Assembly: GCA_021740745.1 (NCBI GenBank)
Contig: JAIOZF010000014.1
Coordinates: 1 to 48,386 of the forward strand
DNA from: Crocinitomicaceae bacterium
GTDB taxonomy: Bacteria > Bacteroidota > Bacteroidia > Flavobacteriales_D > Crocinitomicaceae
Length of the DNA stretch: 48,386 nucleotides
Reading direction: 5' to 3'
Under the pieces are notes generated by a model that was not told the DNA's origin, did no database searches, and worked only from the letters and a program-made list of their open reading frames with translations. Positions 15,965 to 25,407 of this stretch are shown here, piece after piece. How positions within the stretch are numbered: position 1 is the stretch's first letter; every line of letters begins with the position of its first letter. Both the position numbers and the translations under genes were made by a program.

Positions 15965-17584
15965 TTAAATTGTCTGAAATTCAGGCATTTTAAATACTCG
16001 ATTTAACACCAACTGAATACGAATTTTTACAGGATCAGAAAAGGTTGTATTTCCTGGATTACCTAAATAATCATTGTACTGAAGCGTCCATTCAAAATCT
16101 TGCAAGCCATTCGTCAATATCGCTTTTAGCACAAGTTTTTGAGCGGCATCAATTGATTTTGGAAAAAATACATCACAAATGTCATCAATCACTTGAATGG
16201 CATCGGAAGGACTACTCAAACCATCAACAAATCCCAAAGCATTCACTTTAAAGAAATTTGAACCTGCAGGAATACCTGTTAAAATTGTAAATGCCGCTGA
16301 ATAATCAAATCGAGATTTAATTGTCGTCGAATTAATCCACAATTGTGTGAACGCAGGCGATTGATAGTAAACTGGCCAACCTGCTACACTTGGAGGAGCT
16401 GCATAAGCTTGACCCATACCTTCTGCCAACGCATAAATTGTCAAGTATAAATCTGAATTAATTGTAAGTGTATAATTGGGCACCGACTCCGTTGGATTCA
16501 TCATACCCATTAACATCTCAAGTGGACCTCTGACAATCGAACCTCTCAAACTAACGTCATAGAAATGTTCACTTTTGAATAACTCATCCAACACAGGTAA
16601 AACATCGTAGTTGTTGGTAATCATCGTTTGAGCCATCACCGGAATTACATTCGTCTCCACATCTGCAGTTAAATCATAATTTACGAAATAACGATACAGC
16701 TTTTTACAGATATAATTCGCGACCTCATTCTGTTGAAAAATGATATCGATATAATCTGAATATTCATTGGCATTATTGTTCGCAACAGTAACATTTCCAA
16801 AGTGATATGACAACTGCTTTGTAGTTGCATCGTGCAGAATTGCATTGTAAACGGGCACTGGTGAAGGCAAGGTTGCACTTCGTAATCCATCAATATAATA
16901 TCCAGTTAGAATCTTTGCGCCGGCGGCAACATCATCTTCCGTATAATTAGAATAATCTCCTGGACCAATCTGCGGGCCTTTACCAATGGTGAACAATTCC
17001 AACAATTCACGCGCATAATTTTCATTTGGACTGAATACATTATTCGTTCCACCGTTCAAGAACAAAAGCATATTAGGGTCAATCGTAATGTCTTTTACTA
17101 ATTGCTTAACATTCCCTAATGAATGTTGACGAATTGTCATTAAGTAATTATAGGTCCCTCTTGAATCGTTACCTGCCGTTGCCCCAAAATGGTTGTGCCA
17201 GAAAAGACAAATTTTCTCCGATATCGTTGTTTGTTCTGTATTCAATCTCTTGAGCATCCAAGCACCCAATGATTTGATGCGTGCATTTTCAACCAATTGC
17301 GCTTGTGTTGCATTAGCTGGATACACCGCAGTAACCCATGTTGAACCCATTGGTACGATGGTTTCTGCAGGATCATAAGCTAAGGGCTGATCAATTACTG
17401 GAGTTTGAAGAAGTGCAGTTACTGTAGCATTTAGGCCATTGCTCACTGCATCAAGTATCTGTTGGTTGGTTGGTCCAAACAATGTTCTTTTTAATAAATG
17501 TGCAGCTTCAGCCTTCGTCCAAGGACCGGAATATGGATTCATACTCAATGAAACGGGTGTTACTACATCTTGTTTTGGCAGCAT
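15965..17584 (-). CDS. DUF1800 family protein
   Basis: This 539-residue protein is a DUF1800 member: the N-terminal AAHLLKRTLFGPTNQQI, the central KICLFWHNHF and NYARELLELFTIG, and the C-terminal PPSVAGWPVY are hallmark segments. No classical signal peptide is obvious at the annotated start (MLPKQDVVTPVSLS). DUF1800 and DUF1501 genes form one of the most constant two-gene pairs in bacteria, but no reaction has been shown as far as I know. Here DUF1800 comes first, with DUF1501 20 bases behind, so one operon is expected. Confidence 0.9.
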   Translation of the reverse strand: MLPKQDVVTPVSLSMNPYSGPWTKAEAAHLLKRTLFGPTNQQILDAVSNGLNATVTALLQTPVIDQPLAYDPAETIVPMGSTWVTAVYPANATQAQLVENARIKSLGAWMLKRLNTEQTTISEKICLFWHNHFGATAGNDSRGTYNYLMTIRQHSLGNVKQLVKDITIDPNMLLFLNGGTNNVFSPNENYARELLELFTIGKGPQIGPGDYSNYTEDDVAAGAKILTGYYIDGLRSATLPSPVPVYNAILHDATTKQLSYHFGNVTVANNNANEYSDYIDIIFQQNEVANYICKKLYRYFVNYDLTADVETNVIPVMAQTMITNNYDVLPVLDELFKSEHFYDVSLRGSIVRGPLEMLMGMMNPTESVPNYTLTINSDLYLTIYALAEGMGQAYAAPPSVAGWPVYYQSPAFTQLWINSTTIKSRFDYSAAFTILTGIPAGSNFFKVNALGFVDGLSSPSDAIQVIDDICDVFFPKSIDAAQKLVLKAILTNGLQDFEWTLQYNDYLGNPGNTTFSDPVKIRIQLVLNRVFKMPEFQTI

Positions 17585-17652
17585 TTGATAGGTTTTTACA
17601 GTGCAATTTATAAAAACTCTTCATGAATGATAAAAAGAATGTGTTAAATTTC

Positions 17653-18582
17653 TTACTTCGATAGAAAGGCAATATTCCTTTTTAATCCATCGAACTTTGT
17701 CCGTTTAATTGCGCTAAGTTTAAATAACTCACTAAACACTTCTTCACTTAAGTCTTGCCAATCACTTTTTGAAAGTTGCAGAAAGTTCTTTGACGGATTA
17801 AATCTAGGTTCTTTATGCATTAAAGAGAAACGATTCCACGGACAAACATCTTGACAAATATCACAACCAAAAGCCCAATTATCCATTTTACCTTTGAACT
17901 CAGTCGGCAATAGGGCATCCTTCAATTCGATTGTCAAGTAAGAAATACATTTTGAACCATCTACCACATAAGGTTCGATTATCGCGTCAGTTGGACAAGC
18001 ATCAATACATTTTGTGCAGGTTCCACAATAATCTTTTATTGGGCCATCAGCTTCAAGTTCGAGATCAATTATGAGTTCAGCGATGAAGAAAAAGGATCCG
18101 CTTTTTGGGTGAATGAGGTTGCTATTTTTACCAATCCAACCTAGACCACTTTTCTTAGCCCAAGCTTTATCCATTACTGGAGCAGAATCAACGAAAACAC
18201 GCCCTGATACTTCACCAATTTCGGTTTCGATGAATTGCATTAATTGTCGCAATTTTTCTTTGATTACATCATGGTAATCTTCGCCGTAAGCATATTTAGA
18301 AATTTTTGGTGCAGTTACATCCGATTGTTTCTCCTCAGTATAGTAATTCAAGAGAAGAGAAATAACCGATTTTGCACCCTCTACTAATAAACGAGGGTCT
18401 AAGCGTTTATCGAAATGGTTTTCCATGTACGACATTTTACCATGTCGTTGCTGATTCAGCCAAGCTTCTAAACGAGGGGCCTCTTCTTCTAAAAATTCAG
18501 CTTTCGATATGCCACAATAAAAAAAACCCAACTCCTGGGCTTTCTGTTTGATTAGAGCAGTATTTTTTGCTAATTGAGACAT
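17653..18582 (-). CDS. queG: Epoxyqueuosine reductase
   Basis: This 309-residue protein catalyses the last step of queuosine synthesis, reduction of epoxyqueuosine to queuosine on tRNA wobble position 34, using cobalamin and iron-sulfur clusters. The N-terminal DUF1730 domain contains the active-site region [20 protein letters not shown]. Two 4Fe-4S motifs follow: [12 protein letters not shown] and [11 protein letters not shown]. Length is in the normal range without the extra HEAT-repeat domain of longer forms. It starts 3 bases after the ruvB stop, so the two are in one operon. Confidence 0.95.
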   Translation of the reverse strand: MSQLAKNTALIKQKAQELGFFYCGISKAEFLEEEAPRLEAWLNQQRHGKMSYMENHFDKRLDPRLLVEGAKSVISLLLNYYTEEKQSDVTAPKISKYAYGEDYHDVIKEKLRQLMQFIETEIGEVSGRVFVDSAPVMDKAWAKKSGLGWIGKNSNLIHPKSGSFFFIAELIIDLELEADGPIKDYCGTCTKCIDACPTDAIIEPYVVDGSKCISYLTIELKDALLPTEFKGKMDNWAFGCDICQDVCPWNRFSLMHKEPRFNPSKNFLQLSKSDWQDLSEEVFSELFKLSAIKRTKFDGLKRNIAFLSK

Positions 18583-18585
18583 TGC

Positions 18586-19632
18586 CTAAAACAACCCACC
18601 TTGCGTAAAACCAAGATCACGGCCTAAATGACGGTAAGCTCTTTCAGTTGCTTTTCTGCCACGTGTTGTCCGCATTAAAAATCCTTCTTGTATTAAAAAG
18701 GGTTCGTACACTTCTTCCAATGTTCCAGCATTTTCACCGATAGCGGTTGCAATTGTTGACAAACCAACTGGTCCACCATTGAATTTATCAATTAATACTT
18801 TCAGAATTCGGATATCCATTTCGTCCAATCCAAACTCATCCACATTCAACGCTTTTAATGCAAACTCGGTAATTTCCGAATCAATGATTCCTTTACCTTT
18901 AATTTGTGCAAAATCTCTTACTCTTCTTAAAAGCGCATTCGCGATACGGGGCGTTCCTCTGCTTCTTCCTGCAATTTTAAATGCCGCTTCTTCGTCAATA
19001 GCAATATTCAATAAGCTTGATGATCGTTCAACAATCGTAGTCAGTACCTGAGAATTATAATATTCTAATCGAGAGTTAATTCCAAAACGAGCTCTTAAAG
19101 GCGAAGTCAATAAGCCAGAACGTGTTGTTGCACCGATCAAGGTAAATGGATTTAAACTAATTTGGATACTTCGAGCATTTGGACCACTATCGATCAAAAT
19201 ATCAATTGTATAGTCTTCCATCGCAGAATATAAATACTCTTCTACAACAGGACTCAAACGATGTATTTCATCAATAAAAAGCACATCTCCTTCTCCAAGA
19301 TTAGTAAGTAAGCCAGCCAAATCACCTGGTTTATCCAAAACAGGACCGCTAGTGACTTTAAATCCAACTCCTAGTTCATTCGCAATAATATTAGCAAGCG
19401 TCGTTTTACCGAGCCCGGGAGGACCGTGTAACAAAACATGATCTAAGGATTCACCTCTTAATTTTGCTGCTTGAATAAAGATTTCCAAATTATCAACAAC
19501 AGCTGGTTGTCCCATAAAATCATTGAGATATTTGGGACGCAAAACCTTATCATATTCTTGGTCAACATTAGATGCTGCCTCTTCACGATAATCGAATGAT
19601 TCTTCCTCTTCCACTTGTTGCAATTTAGACAA
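18586..19632 (-). CDS. ruvB: Holliday junction branch migration ATPase RuvB
   Basis: This protein of up to 348 residues is the RuvB motor of the RuvABC complex. Walker A is [12 protein letters not shown], Walker B is [10 protein letters not shown], sensor region [19 protein letters not shown] and the winged-helix end [29 protein letters not shown] are all present. The start is uncertain. The farthest in-frame codon is a TTG at 19632, but that TTG lies inside a perfect -7 box (19630-19637), so translation more likely starts at the TTG at 19623 or the GTG at 19614; no ATG is available before the conserved core. queG follows 3 bases downstream. Confidence 0.95.
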   Translation of the reverse strand: MSKLQQVEEEESFDYREEAASNVDQEYDKVLRPKYLNDFMGQPAVVDNLEIFIQAAKLRGESLDHVLLHGPPGLGKTTLANIIANELGVGFKVTSGPVLDKPGDLAGLLTNLGEGDVLFIDEIHRLSPVVEEYLYSAMEDYTIDILIDSGPNARSIQISLNPFTLIGATTRSGLLTSPLRARFGINSRLEYYNSQVLTTIVERSSSLLNIAIDEEAAFKIAGRSRGTPRIANALLRRVRDFAQIKGKGIIDSEITEFALKALNVDEFGLDEMDIRILKVLIDKFNGGPVGLSTIATAIGENAGTLEEVYEPFLIQEGFLMRTTRGRKATERAYRHLGRDLGFTQGGLF

Positions 19633-19637
19633 AAATA
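19630..19637 (-). promoter_or_regulatory. -7 promoter box of ruvB-queG, inside the cox terminator T-tract
   Basis: On the minus strand this reads TATTTTTG, a perfect TAnnTTTG match. It sits directly after the hairpin that ends the act-cox operon, so the same bases may serve as terminator T-tract and promoter. Confidence 0.45.
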
Positions 19638-19639
19638 CA

Positions 19640-19669
19640 AAAGCCTTCTATCACTTGACAGAAGGCTTT
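19640..19669 (-). terminator. Intrinsic terminator of the act-cox operon
   Basis: AAAGCCTTCT (19640-19649) pairs with AGAAGGCTTT (19660-19669), a 10-bp perfect stem with a 10-base loop; on the minus strand a T-rich tract (TTGTATTTTTG) follows. It lies 19 bases past the coxA stop. Confidence 0.85.
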
Positions 19670-19687
19670 CAATTATTTTAGTATTTC

Positions 19688-21514
19688 TTAATGTTCTTCT
19701 TCTCCTTCAGCCAAAGGAACTGTTTGAGGAATGAAGTCAACATCAGATCCTGGCTTAGAATAATCATAAGGCCATCTGTGTACTGTTGGCAATTCACCTG
19801 GCCAGTTACCATGCATATGTTCTACTGGAGTTGTCCACTCTAATGTATTTCCATTCCAAGGATTTTGAGGAGCTTTAGGTCCACGGTAAATACTATAGAA
19901 GAAATTAAATAAGAATAACAATTGTCCTAACGCTGCAATAATTGCAAAGACCGTAATAATTTGATTCAAGTCCATCATCATGTTTAATGAATCAACATCA
20001 AACTCACCATAAACTGAATAGTCATAGTAACGACGAGGCGCTCCTGCTAAACCAACGAAGTGCATTGGGAAGAATACCCCATAAGCTCCAACGATAGTAA
20101 TCCAGAAATGAGCGTATCCTAAACGAAGGTTCATCATCTTACCGTACATTTTAGGGAACCAGTGGTAAACTCCACCAAACATTCCAAATACAGCAGACAT
20201 ACCCATTACAATATGGAAGTGAGCAACAACAAAATAGGTATCATGAATTGCGATATCTAACGCTGAATCGGCAAGTATAATTCCAGTTACACCACCAGTG
20301 ATGAATGTTGATACTAAACCAAGTGCAAACAACATCGCTGGAGTCAAAACTAAAGACCCTTTCCAAATTGTTGTGATGTAATTAAATACTTTTACTGCTG
20401 AAGGAATAGCAATCAGTAAGGTTGTAAATACAAAGACACTTCCTAAGAATGGATTCATCCCAGTCACGAACATGTGGTGACCCCAAACGATGAACGATAA
20501 GAAACCAATTGCTAAGATTGAACCAATCATCGCACGGTATCCAAAGATAGGCTTACGTGAGTTGGTAGAGATTATTTCAGAAGATAGACCCAACGCAGGC
20601 AATAATACGATATATACCTCCGGGTGACCAAGGAACCAAAATAAATGCTGGAATAAGATAGGAGAACCACCGTGGTTCGTTAGCATCTCACCACCAACAA
20701 TAATATCAGAAAGGTAGAAACTTGTTCCTGCCAATCTATCCATTATCAACAATAATGCTGCTGATAATAAAACTGGGAAAGATAATACACCTAAAATAGC
20801 TGTTACGAAGAATGCCCAAATTGTTAATGGCATACGTGTCATTTTCATTCCTTTCGTACGTAAGTTTAAAACTGTTACGATGTAATTTAATGAACCAATT
20901 AATGAAGATGCAATGAAAATAGCCATTGAGAACAACCACAATGTCATACCCATACCTGAACCTGAAACTGCCTGCGGCAAAGCAGAAAGTGGAGGATAAA
21001 CTGTCCATCCTGCCATTGCTGGTCCTGTTTCAATAAACAATGAAGACAACATTAGGACTGAAGAAAGTAAGAACATCCAGTATGACAACATATTCAAGAA
21101 TCCACTTGCCATATCACGCGCTCCAAGTTGCAACGGAATAAGTAGGTTAGAGAATGTACCTGACAAACCACCTGTTAAAAGGAAGAATACCATGATTGTA
21201 CCGTGAATGGTAACCAAACCTAAATACATATCTTCCTTCAATACTCCTCCTGGTGCCCATTCTTCACCAAGGAAGAAAGACAAAAAGCTAGAACTTTCAC
21301 CTGGCCATGCCAATTGAATTCTAAACAAGATAGATAAAAGCATTGCCACTAACCCCATGAATACAGCAGTCATTAAAAACTGCTTACCAATCATTTTGTG
21401 ATCTTGGCTGAAGATATACTTTGAAACAAAACTTTCTTCATGGTGACCGTGATCGTGGTCATGGTGTCCATGTGCGTCGTGATGTCCGTGTGCTTCGTGC
21501 GCTACTGCCGCCAT
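19688..21514 (-). CDS. coxA: Cytochrome c oxidase subunit I
   Basis: This 608-residue polytopic inner-membrane protein is the catalytic subunit of an aa3-type oxidase reducing O2 to water and pumping protons. Heme and CuB ligands are visible: His104 (TIHGTIMV) and His434 for low-spin heme, His297 in HPEVY with cross-linking Tyr301, His346/His347 in WGHHMF, and His432 in AHFHIVMGM. The N-terminus is unusually His-rich, with 11 His among residues 6-25, before the first helix. It is the last gene of the act-cox operon, 34 bases after coxB. A subunit III gene (coxC) is not present next to it and must lie elsewhere. Confidence 0.97.
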   Translation of the reverse strand: MAAVAHEAHGHHDAHGHHDHDHGHHEESFVSKYIFSQDHKMIGKQFLMTAVFMGLVAMLLSILFRIQLAWPGESSSFLSFFLGEEWAPGGVLKEDMYLGLVTIHGTIMVFFLLTGGLSGTFSNLLIPLQLGARDMASGFLNMLSYWMFLLSSVLMLSSLFIETGPAMAGWTVYPPLSALPQAVSGSGMGMTLWLFSMAIFIASSLIGSLNYIVTVLNLRTKGMKMTRMPLTIWAFFVTAILGVLSFPVLLSAALLLIMDRLAGTSFYLSDIIVGGEMLTNHGGSPILFQHLFWFLGHPEVYIVLLPALGLSSEIISTNSRKPIFGYRAMIGSILAIGFLSFIVWGHHMFVTGMNPFLGSVFVFTTLLIAIPSAVKVFNYITTIWKGSLVLTPAMLFALGLVSTFITGGVTGIILADSALDIAIHDTYFVVAHFHIVMGMSAVFGMFGGVYHWFPKMYGKMMNLRLGYAHFWITIVGAYGVFFPMHFVGLAGAPRRYYDYSVYGEFDVDSLNMMMDLNQIITVFAIIAALGQLLFLFNFFYSIYRGPKAPQNPWNGNTLEWTTPVEHMHGNWPGELPTVHRWPYDYSKPGSDVDFIPQTVPLAEGEEEH

Positions 21515-21548
21515 TTTATTCGAATTTAGTTATTGACTAATAGATTGA

Positions 21549-22796
21549 TTATTTCTTTGCAACAGATAAAGTATCTCCTGCCATAGGTGCTGCTTCAGCT
21601 GGAGCCGCAGGTGCAGCCGTTGCGAAATAAGCATCCTTAAATGTTTGTTTTTTCTTATTTGTCATCCATGCTTTGTATTCTGACTCGGATAAAACAACCA
21701 CCATCATTTTCATTTTGTAATGAGCACCTCCACAAATCTTGTTACACATTAAAACGTAGTTGAATTTATCATTGTTCTTGCGCTTACGCATTTCTGCTGA
21801 AGTCACGTCAGGAATAAATTTAAAACGAGTCGTCATTCCAGGAACAGTATTCATCTGCGCTCTAAAATGCGGGAAGAAAGCAGAGTGAAGAACATCTTTA
21901 GAACGAAAATTAAACTCGTATTCTTTATTTACACACAAAAACAGAGTATCCTTTTGAATGATATCATCCCATGCTTGAGCATCCACCTTACCATCATGAC
22001 GTTCTCTCATTTGGTATAACAAACGAATCAAACGCTCCTTTCTAGAAAGATCGTTTTCCATTTTCTCTTTGTCCTCTGGAACCAACATAATCGTACGATC
22101 ATTCAACTTAGAAATTAAGGTTTTAATTCCAGTTGGTCCAAATTCCATTGCGTGAATTGCACTATCAATAGTTGTTGCAGTTAACAAAGCAAGTTCGTTA
22201 TTATCTAAGGTCAATTTATAGTCAAAACGACCCAACTTATTATCATCACCAGCGTAACGTGCTGTCCAATCAAATTGCTTTGAGAATAATTCTACACGAA
22301 TAGATTCGTCTTTTGCGTTATCTGTAACCTCATTCCAACTTTTCAATCCTAAGATGATGATAACTGCAAGAACACAAGCAGGGACAACTGTCCACAACAT
22401 CTCTAACTTATTGTTATGAGGGTAGTAAAATGCTTTTACTCCTGGCTTTCTGATGTATTTGTATGAAAAAACAAACAAAAGTGTATTTGTGAAAAAGAAA
22501 ACTGCAATAATGATTATGAAGTTAATATCTAACAACCAATCCGTTTCTTTTCCATGAACAGATGCGGCATCTCCTCTTCCTGTCCAACCATAGGTTAACA
22601 TTAACCATATAAATCCAGCATAAAACAAAAGCATGAATAAGACCATCATTCGGCCATTCAAATTATTATCTCTATTGGTTACCTCGTGTTCCCCACGATT
22701 TCTCAATTTTGACGAAAGTTCATACACTCGCACCAATTGTGCAAGAGCAATAACTCCTAGTACTATAACGATTAAAAATATCAACTTACTTCCCAT
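21549..22796 (-). CDS. coxB: Cytochrome c oxidase subunit II
   Basis: This 415-residue protein receives electrons through its CuA centre. CuA ligands are His304 (DVLHSAFFPHF), Cys351, Cys355, His359 and Met362 in CNKICGGAHYKM. The position that is usually Glu between the two Cys is Lys353 here; only its backbone carbonyl binds copper. The protein has four hydrophobic segments before the copper domain (about residues 4-24, 50-70, 90-112, 130-152) rather than the usual two, and a ~90-residue insert inside the cupredoxin part (roughly 190-285). Both traits fit the large Bacteroidota form. It lies between actF and coxA. Confidence 0.95.
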   Translation of the reverse strand: MGSKLIFLIVIVLGVIALAQLVRVYELSSKLRNRGEHEVTNRDNNLNGRMMVLFMLLFYAGFIWLMLTYGWTGRGDAASVHGKETDWLLDINFIIIIAVFFFTNTLLFVFSYKYIRKPGVKAFYYPHNNKLEMLWTVVPACVLAVIIILGLKSWNEVTDNAKDESIRVELFSKQFDWTARYAGDDNKLGRFDYKLTLDNNELALLTATTIDSAIHAMEFGPTGIKTLISKLNDRTIMLVPEDKEKMENDLSRKERLIRLLYQMRERHDGKVDAQAWDDIIQKDTLFLCVNKEYEFNFRSKDVLHSAFFPHFRAQMNTVPGMTTRFKFIPDVTSAEMRKRKNNDKFNYVLMCNKICGGAHYKMKMMVVVLSESEYKAWMTNKKKQTFKDAYFATAAPAAPAEAAPMAGDTLSVAKK

Positions 22797-22832
22797 CTTT
22801 ACTTATTTACCGATGATACTATTACTTGTTAA

Positions 22833-24035
22833 TTAAATTTCGTGGTGAACACTTTCATCCAAGAATGGATGGTGAACTGGTGTTAATGGCGCTTTTGTCA
22901 AGTTCATCAATATAATTCTGATGAATGCGCCTGTAATTAAAAGTACAAGACCAATCTCCAACGCTCCAATGTGAGCGTTTGCTCCTAATGAACCAGCAGA
23001 AATCATGATGTAAACATCCACCCAGTGACCAGCTAAGATTACAACACCTACGAAAGTCAAAATACCTACATTACGTTTTGCGTCTCTTGACATTAAGATC
23101 AACATTGGGAATGCAAAATTCACCAAGAACATTCCAAAGTATAGTGCTTTAAAGTTTTCAATTCGCATCATGTAGTAAACAACTTCTTCACCAATGTTTG
23201 AATACCAAATCAACATAAACTGAGAGAACCAAAGATATGACCACAAGAAAGATATGGCGAAAGCCCATTTTCCTAAATCGTGTATATGGCTATCATTAAC
23301 GTTTGGTAAATAACCCATTTTCTTAAGGTACAATGTCAACAAAACAATTACAACCATCGCGGAAACCCAAATTCCTGAGAAAACATACCAGCCATATAAG
23401 GTAGAAAACCAGTGAACATCAATTGACATTAACCAATCCCAAGCAGATGTAGAGCTAAACACAGCAAATACAACTAAAAACAATGCTGCTTTCTTGTAGT
23501 TTTTAAAGTGAATTTCAGTACCACCAATTCTGTCTTCTTCTAACGAACGATTTCTAAAACCTCTCCAGAATACTAAGTATGCAGCTAAATAGATTATTGT
23601 TCTTATCCAAAAGAATACTTTGTTTAAATAAGCAGACTTTCCTTCAATAATTTTATCAAAATGATGTGAAGATGGGTCAGTTGTTGAAGGATCCATCCAT
23701 TGATAAATATGCGCTCCATCCATAAGTGTTATGACCAAAAGCACAATTGCTAATAATCCAGTACCATAAGGTAAAAATCCAGCAACTGCTTCGATAACTC
23801 TTTTAACTGAAGCATACCAACCTGTCTCCGTTGCATATTGCAAGGCCAAAAAGAACAAAGCTCCTAAAGCAATTCCAAAGAAAAAGAAACTGTTGATTAA
23901 ACCGTTTGTTAATAGTTTAGTTTTAAAGTGATGATCTCCCATCGACATTACTAAACCAATTACTGTAAGCAAGAGACCAGAGCCCATTAAGGCTAATGTA
24001 AAGTTCTTTGCTTTTTTGGATAACGTGAATTCCAT
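22833..24035 (-). CDS. actF: Alternative complex III subunit ActF (membrane quinol-related subunit)
   Basis: This 400-residue polytopic protein has about ten predicted membrane helices (for example ALMGSGLLLTVIGLVMSMG near the start and IGALEIGLVLLITGAFIRI near the end). Position in the operon and overall layout match ActF, which is a diverged partner of the NrfD-like ActC and forms part of the membrane core of ACIII. The segment STSAWDWLMSIDVHWFSTLYGW is characteristic of the family. It lies 20 bases after actE and 36 bases before coxB. Confidence 0.92.
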   Translation of the reverse strand: MEFTLSKKAKNFTLALMGSGLLLTVIGLVMSMGDHHFKTKLLTNGLINSFFFFGIALGALFFLALQYATETGWYASVKRVIEAVAGFLPYGTGLLAIVLLVITLMDGAHIYQWMDPSTTDPSSHHFDKIIEGKSAYLNKVFFWIRTIIYLAAYLVFWRGFRNRSLEEDRIGGTEIHFKNYKKAALFLVVFAVFSSTSAWDWLMSIDVHWFSTLYGWYVFSGIWVSAMVVIVLLTLYLKKMGYLPNVNDSHIHDLGKWAFAISFLWSYLWFSQFMLIWYSNIGEEVVYYMMRIENFKALYFGMFLVNFAFPMLILMSRDAKRNVGILTFVGVVILAGHWVDVYIMISAGSLGANAHIGALEIGLVLLITGAFIRIILMNLTKAPLTPVHHPFLDESVHHEI

Positions 24036-24055
24036 TGTAAATAGTTATACAGTTA

Positions 24056-24799
24056 TTATTTTTTTACACTTAAGCTATCAACAGCAACGGGTGCGGCAAT
24101 TGCTTCTCCTGATGCGCCAAACGTTCCATAACTTGCATTCTGGAATTTTCTAACATAGTGCACTAAAGTCCAGATTTCCTTTTTGTTCAATTGTGATGAA
24201 TGACCACCCATCGCATTCAACCCATAGTAAATCGAATAAAACAATTGACCATCAGATTTAGCAGCTCTTTCAGTATAATTTGGAACACCAACGTATGCAC
24301 CACTTAATACCATAGGGCCATTACCATCACCTTTTTCACCATGACAATGTTGACAATAAGCCGTATACAAAGTCTTCCCAGATTTCAAAAGCTCTTCTGA
24401 ATTTTCTGCTGTTATTTTTAATGGGTTCATGTCGCTTGCAGCAGCAGTATACTCATCAGTGACTGTTAAGTCAGCACCATACATTCCATGTGTTTCACGG
24501 AAAGCAATACTTGCTTTTCTAAAATATGGTAACATCAATGCAACTGTCGATGAATCTTTTCCATAATAAGGAACCGTTCCCGATGGAGGCACCAATGAAG
24601 AAATTTTCATTTTTGCTTCTGTATTTTCACGACCACGAATTTCACCATAATCAACATATGGTTCAATTGCAGGAGAACGATACATGTCAGGCATGTATTC
24701 CAATCCAGAGCTATCTGCATCTGCAGTACAAGATCCCAACATTAACGTTGAAAGTGCAACTACTGCTATACTTGCTATCGCCTTAAATTTCATTTTCAT
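24056..24799 (-). CDS. actE: Alternative complex III subunit ActE (monoheme cytochrome c lipoprotein)
   Basis: This 247-residue protein starts with a lipoprotein signal (lipobox LGSC, Cys24) and carries one heme c motif, CQHCH (Cys149, Cys152, His153). The likely axial Met lies downstream in the AMGGHSSQL segment. ActE is the monoheme subunit of ACIII, on the periplasmic side, and is thought to help pass electrons toward the oxidase. It lies between actD and actF. A 61-base gap with a small hairpin separates it from actD. Confidence 0.93.
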   Translation of the reverse strand: MKMKFKAIASIAVVALSTLMLGSCTADADSSGLEYMPDMYRSPAIEPYVDYGEIRGRENTEAKMKISSLVPPSGTVPYYGKDSSTVALMLPYFRKASIAFRETHGMYGADLTVTDEYTAAASDMNPLKITAENSEELLKSGKTLYTAYCQHCHGEKGDGNGPMVLSGAYVGVPNYTERAAKSDGQLFYSIYYGLNAMGGHSSQLNKKEIWTLVHYVRKFQNASYGTFGASGEAIAAPVAVDSLSVKK

Positions 24800-24828
24800 C
24801 TGTCTATTACTTTAATTTTGTCAGACGG

Positions 24829-24850
24829 AACATCAAGCACTGTTGATGTT
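24829..24850 (-). other. Small hairpin in actD-actE gap
   Basis: AACATCA (24829-24835) pairs with TGATGTT (24844-24850) around an 8-base loop. There is no T-run on the minus strand, so this is not a normal terminator; it could be an mRNA processing or stability element. Tentative. Confidence 0.3.
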
Positions 24851-24860
24851 TCATTGCAAA

Positions 24861-25397
24861 TTAATTTATCTCTTTTTGATCAAGTTCGATTATACCTGTT
24901 TCTTTCAACCAAGTTTGTAAATCACTTTCTGAAAAATTTGCATTCTCAGATAAACGAATTTCCATAACAAACTTATCATCAGTCGTGCGAGGATCAGGAT
25001 TTTGAGCAGGCATTCCAGGTAATGTCTTATTTCTTAACATATAAGTTATCGCCATACCGTGTGCCGCACACAAAACCGTAAACTCGAAAGTAATTGGGAT
25101 AAATGCTAAAATGTTATCCAAATAACTGAAGTTCGGTTTACCACCAATATTCATTGGCCAATCGGTTACCATGAAAAAACGCATACCTACAGTTGCTAAC
25201 AACAAACCTGTTAAACCATAAATGAACGCCATAATTCCTAAACGGGTATTCTTGATTCCAATAATTGGATCAATTCCGTGAATAGGGAACGGTGAAAACA
25301 CTTCAGCGATTTTTACACCTTTCGATACTAACTTCTTAGCGCCATCTTTTAGCACTTCGTCGTCATCGTACATTGCATATATTACCTTATCTGACAT
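24861..25397 (-). CDS. actD: Alternative complex III subunit ActD (DUF3341)
   Basis: This 178-residue protein is a DUF3341 member with two membrane helices (LGIMAFIYGLTGLLLATVGM and LAFIPITFEFTVLCAAHGM) and soluble ends. The segment VFSPFPIHGIDPIIG before the first helix is typical. In ACIII it is an accessory membrane subunit in contact with ActC. It starts 10 bases after actC. Confidence 0.92.
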   Translation of the reverse strand: MSDKVIYAMYDDDEVLKDGAKKLVSKGVKIAEVFSPFPIHGIDPIIGIKNTRLGIMAFIYGLTGLLLATVGMRFFMVTDWPMNIGGKPNFSYLDNILAFIPITFEFTVLCAAHGMAITYMLRNKTLPGMPAQNPDPRTTDDKFVMEIRLSENANFSESDLQTWLKETGIIELDQKEIN

Positions 25398-25407
25398 GTC
25401 CTAAATA

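Noticed and set aside
21732-21746. Lys353 in place of the usual Glu in the CuA loop of CoxB as a sign of lost function.
   Set aside because: Only the backbone carbonyl of this residue binds copper, all other ligands are present, and I recall CNKIC as common in Bacteroidota.
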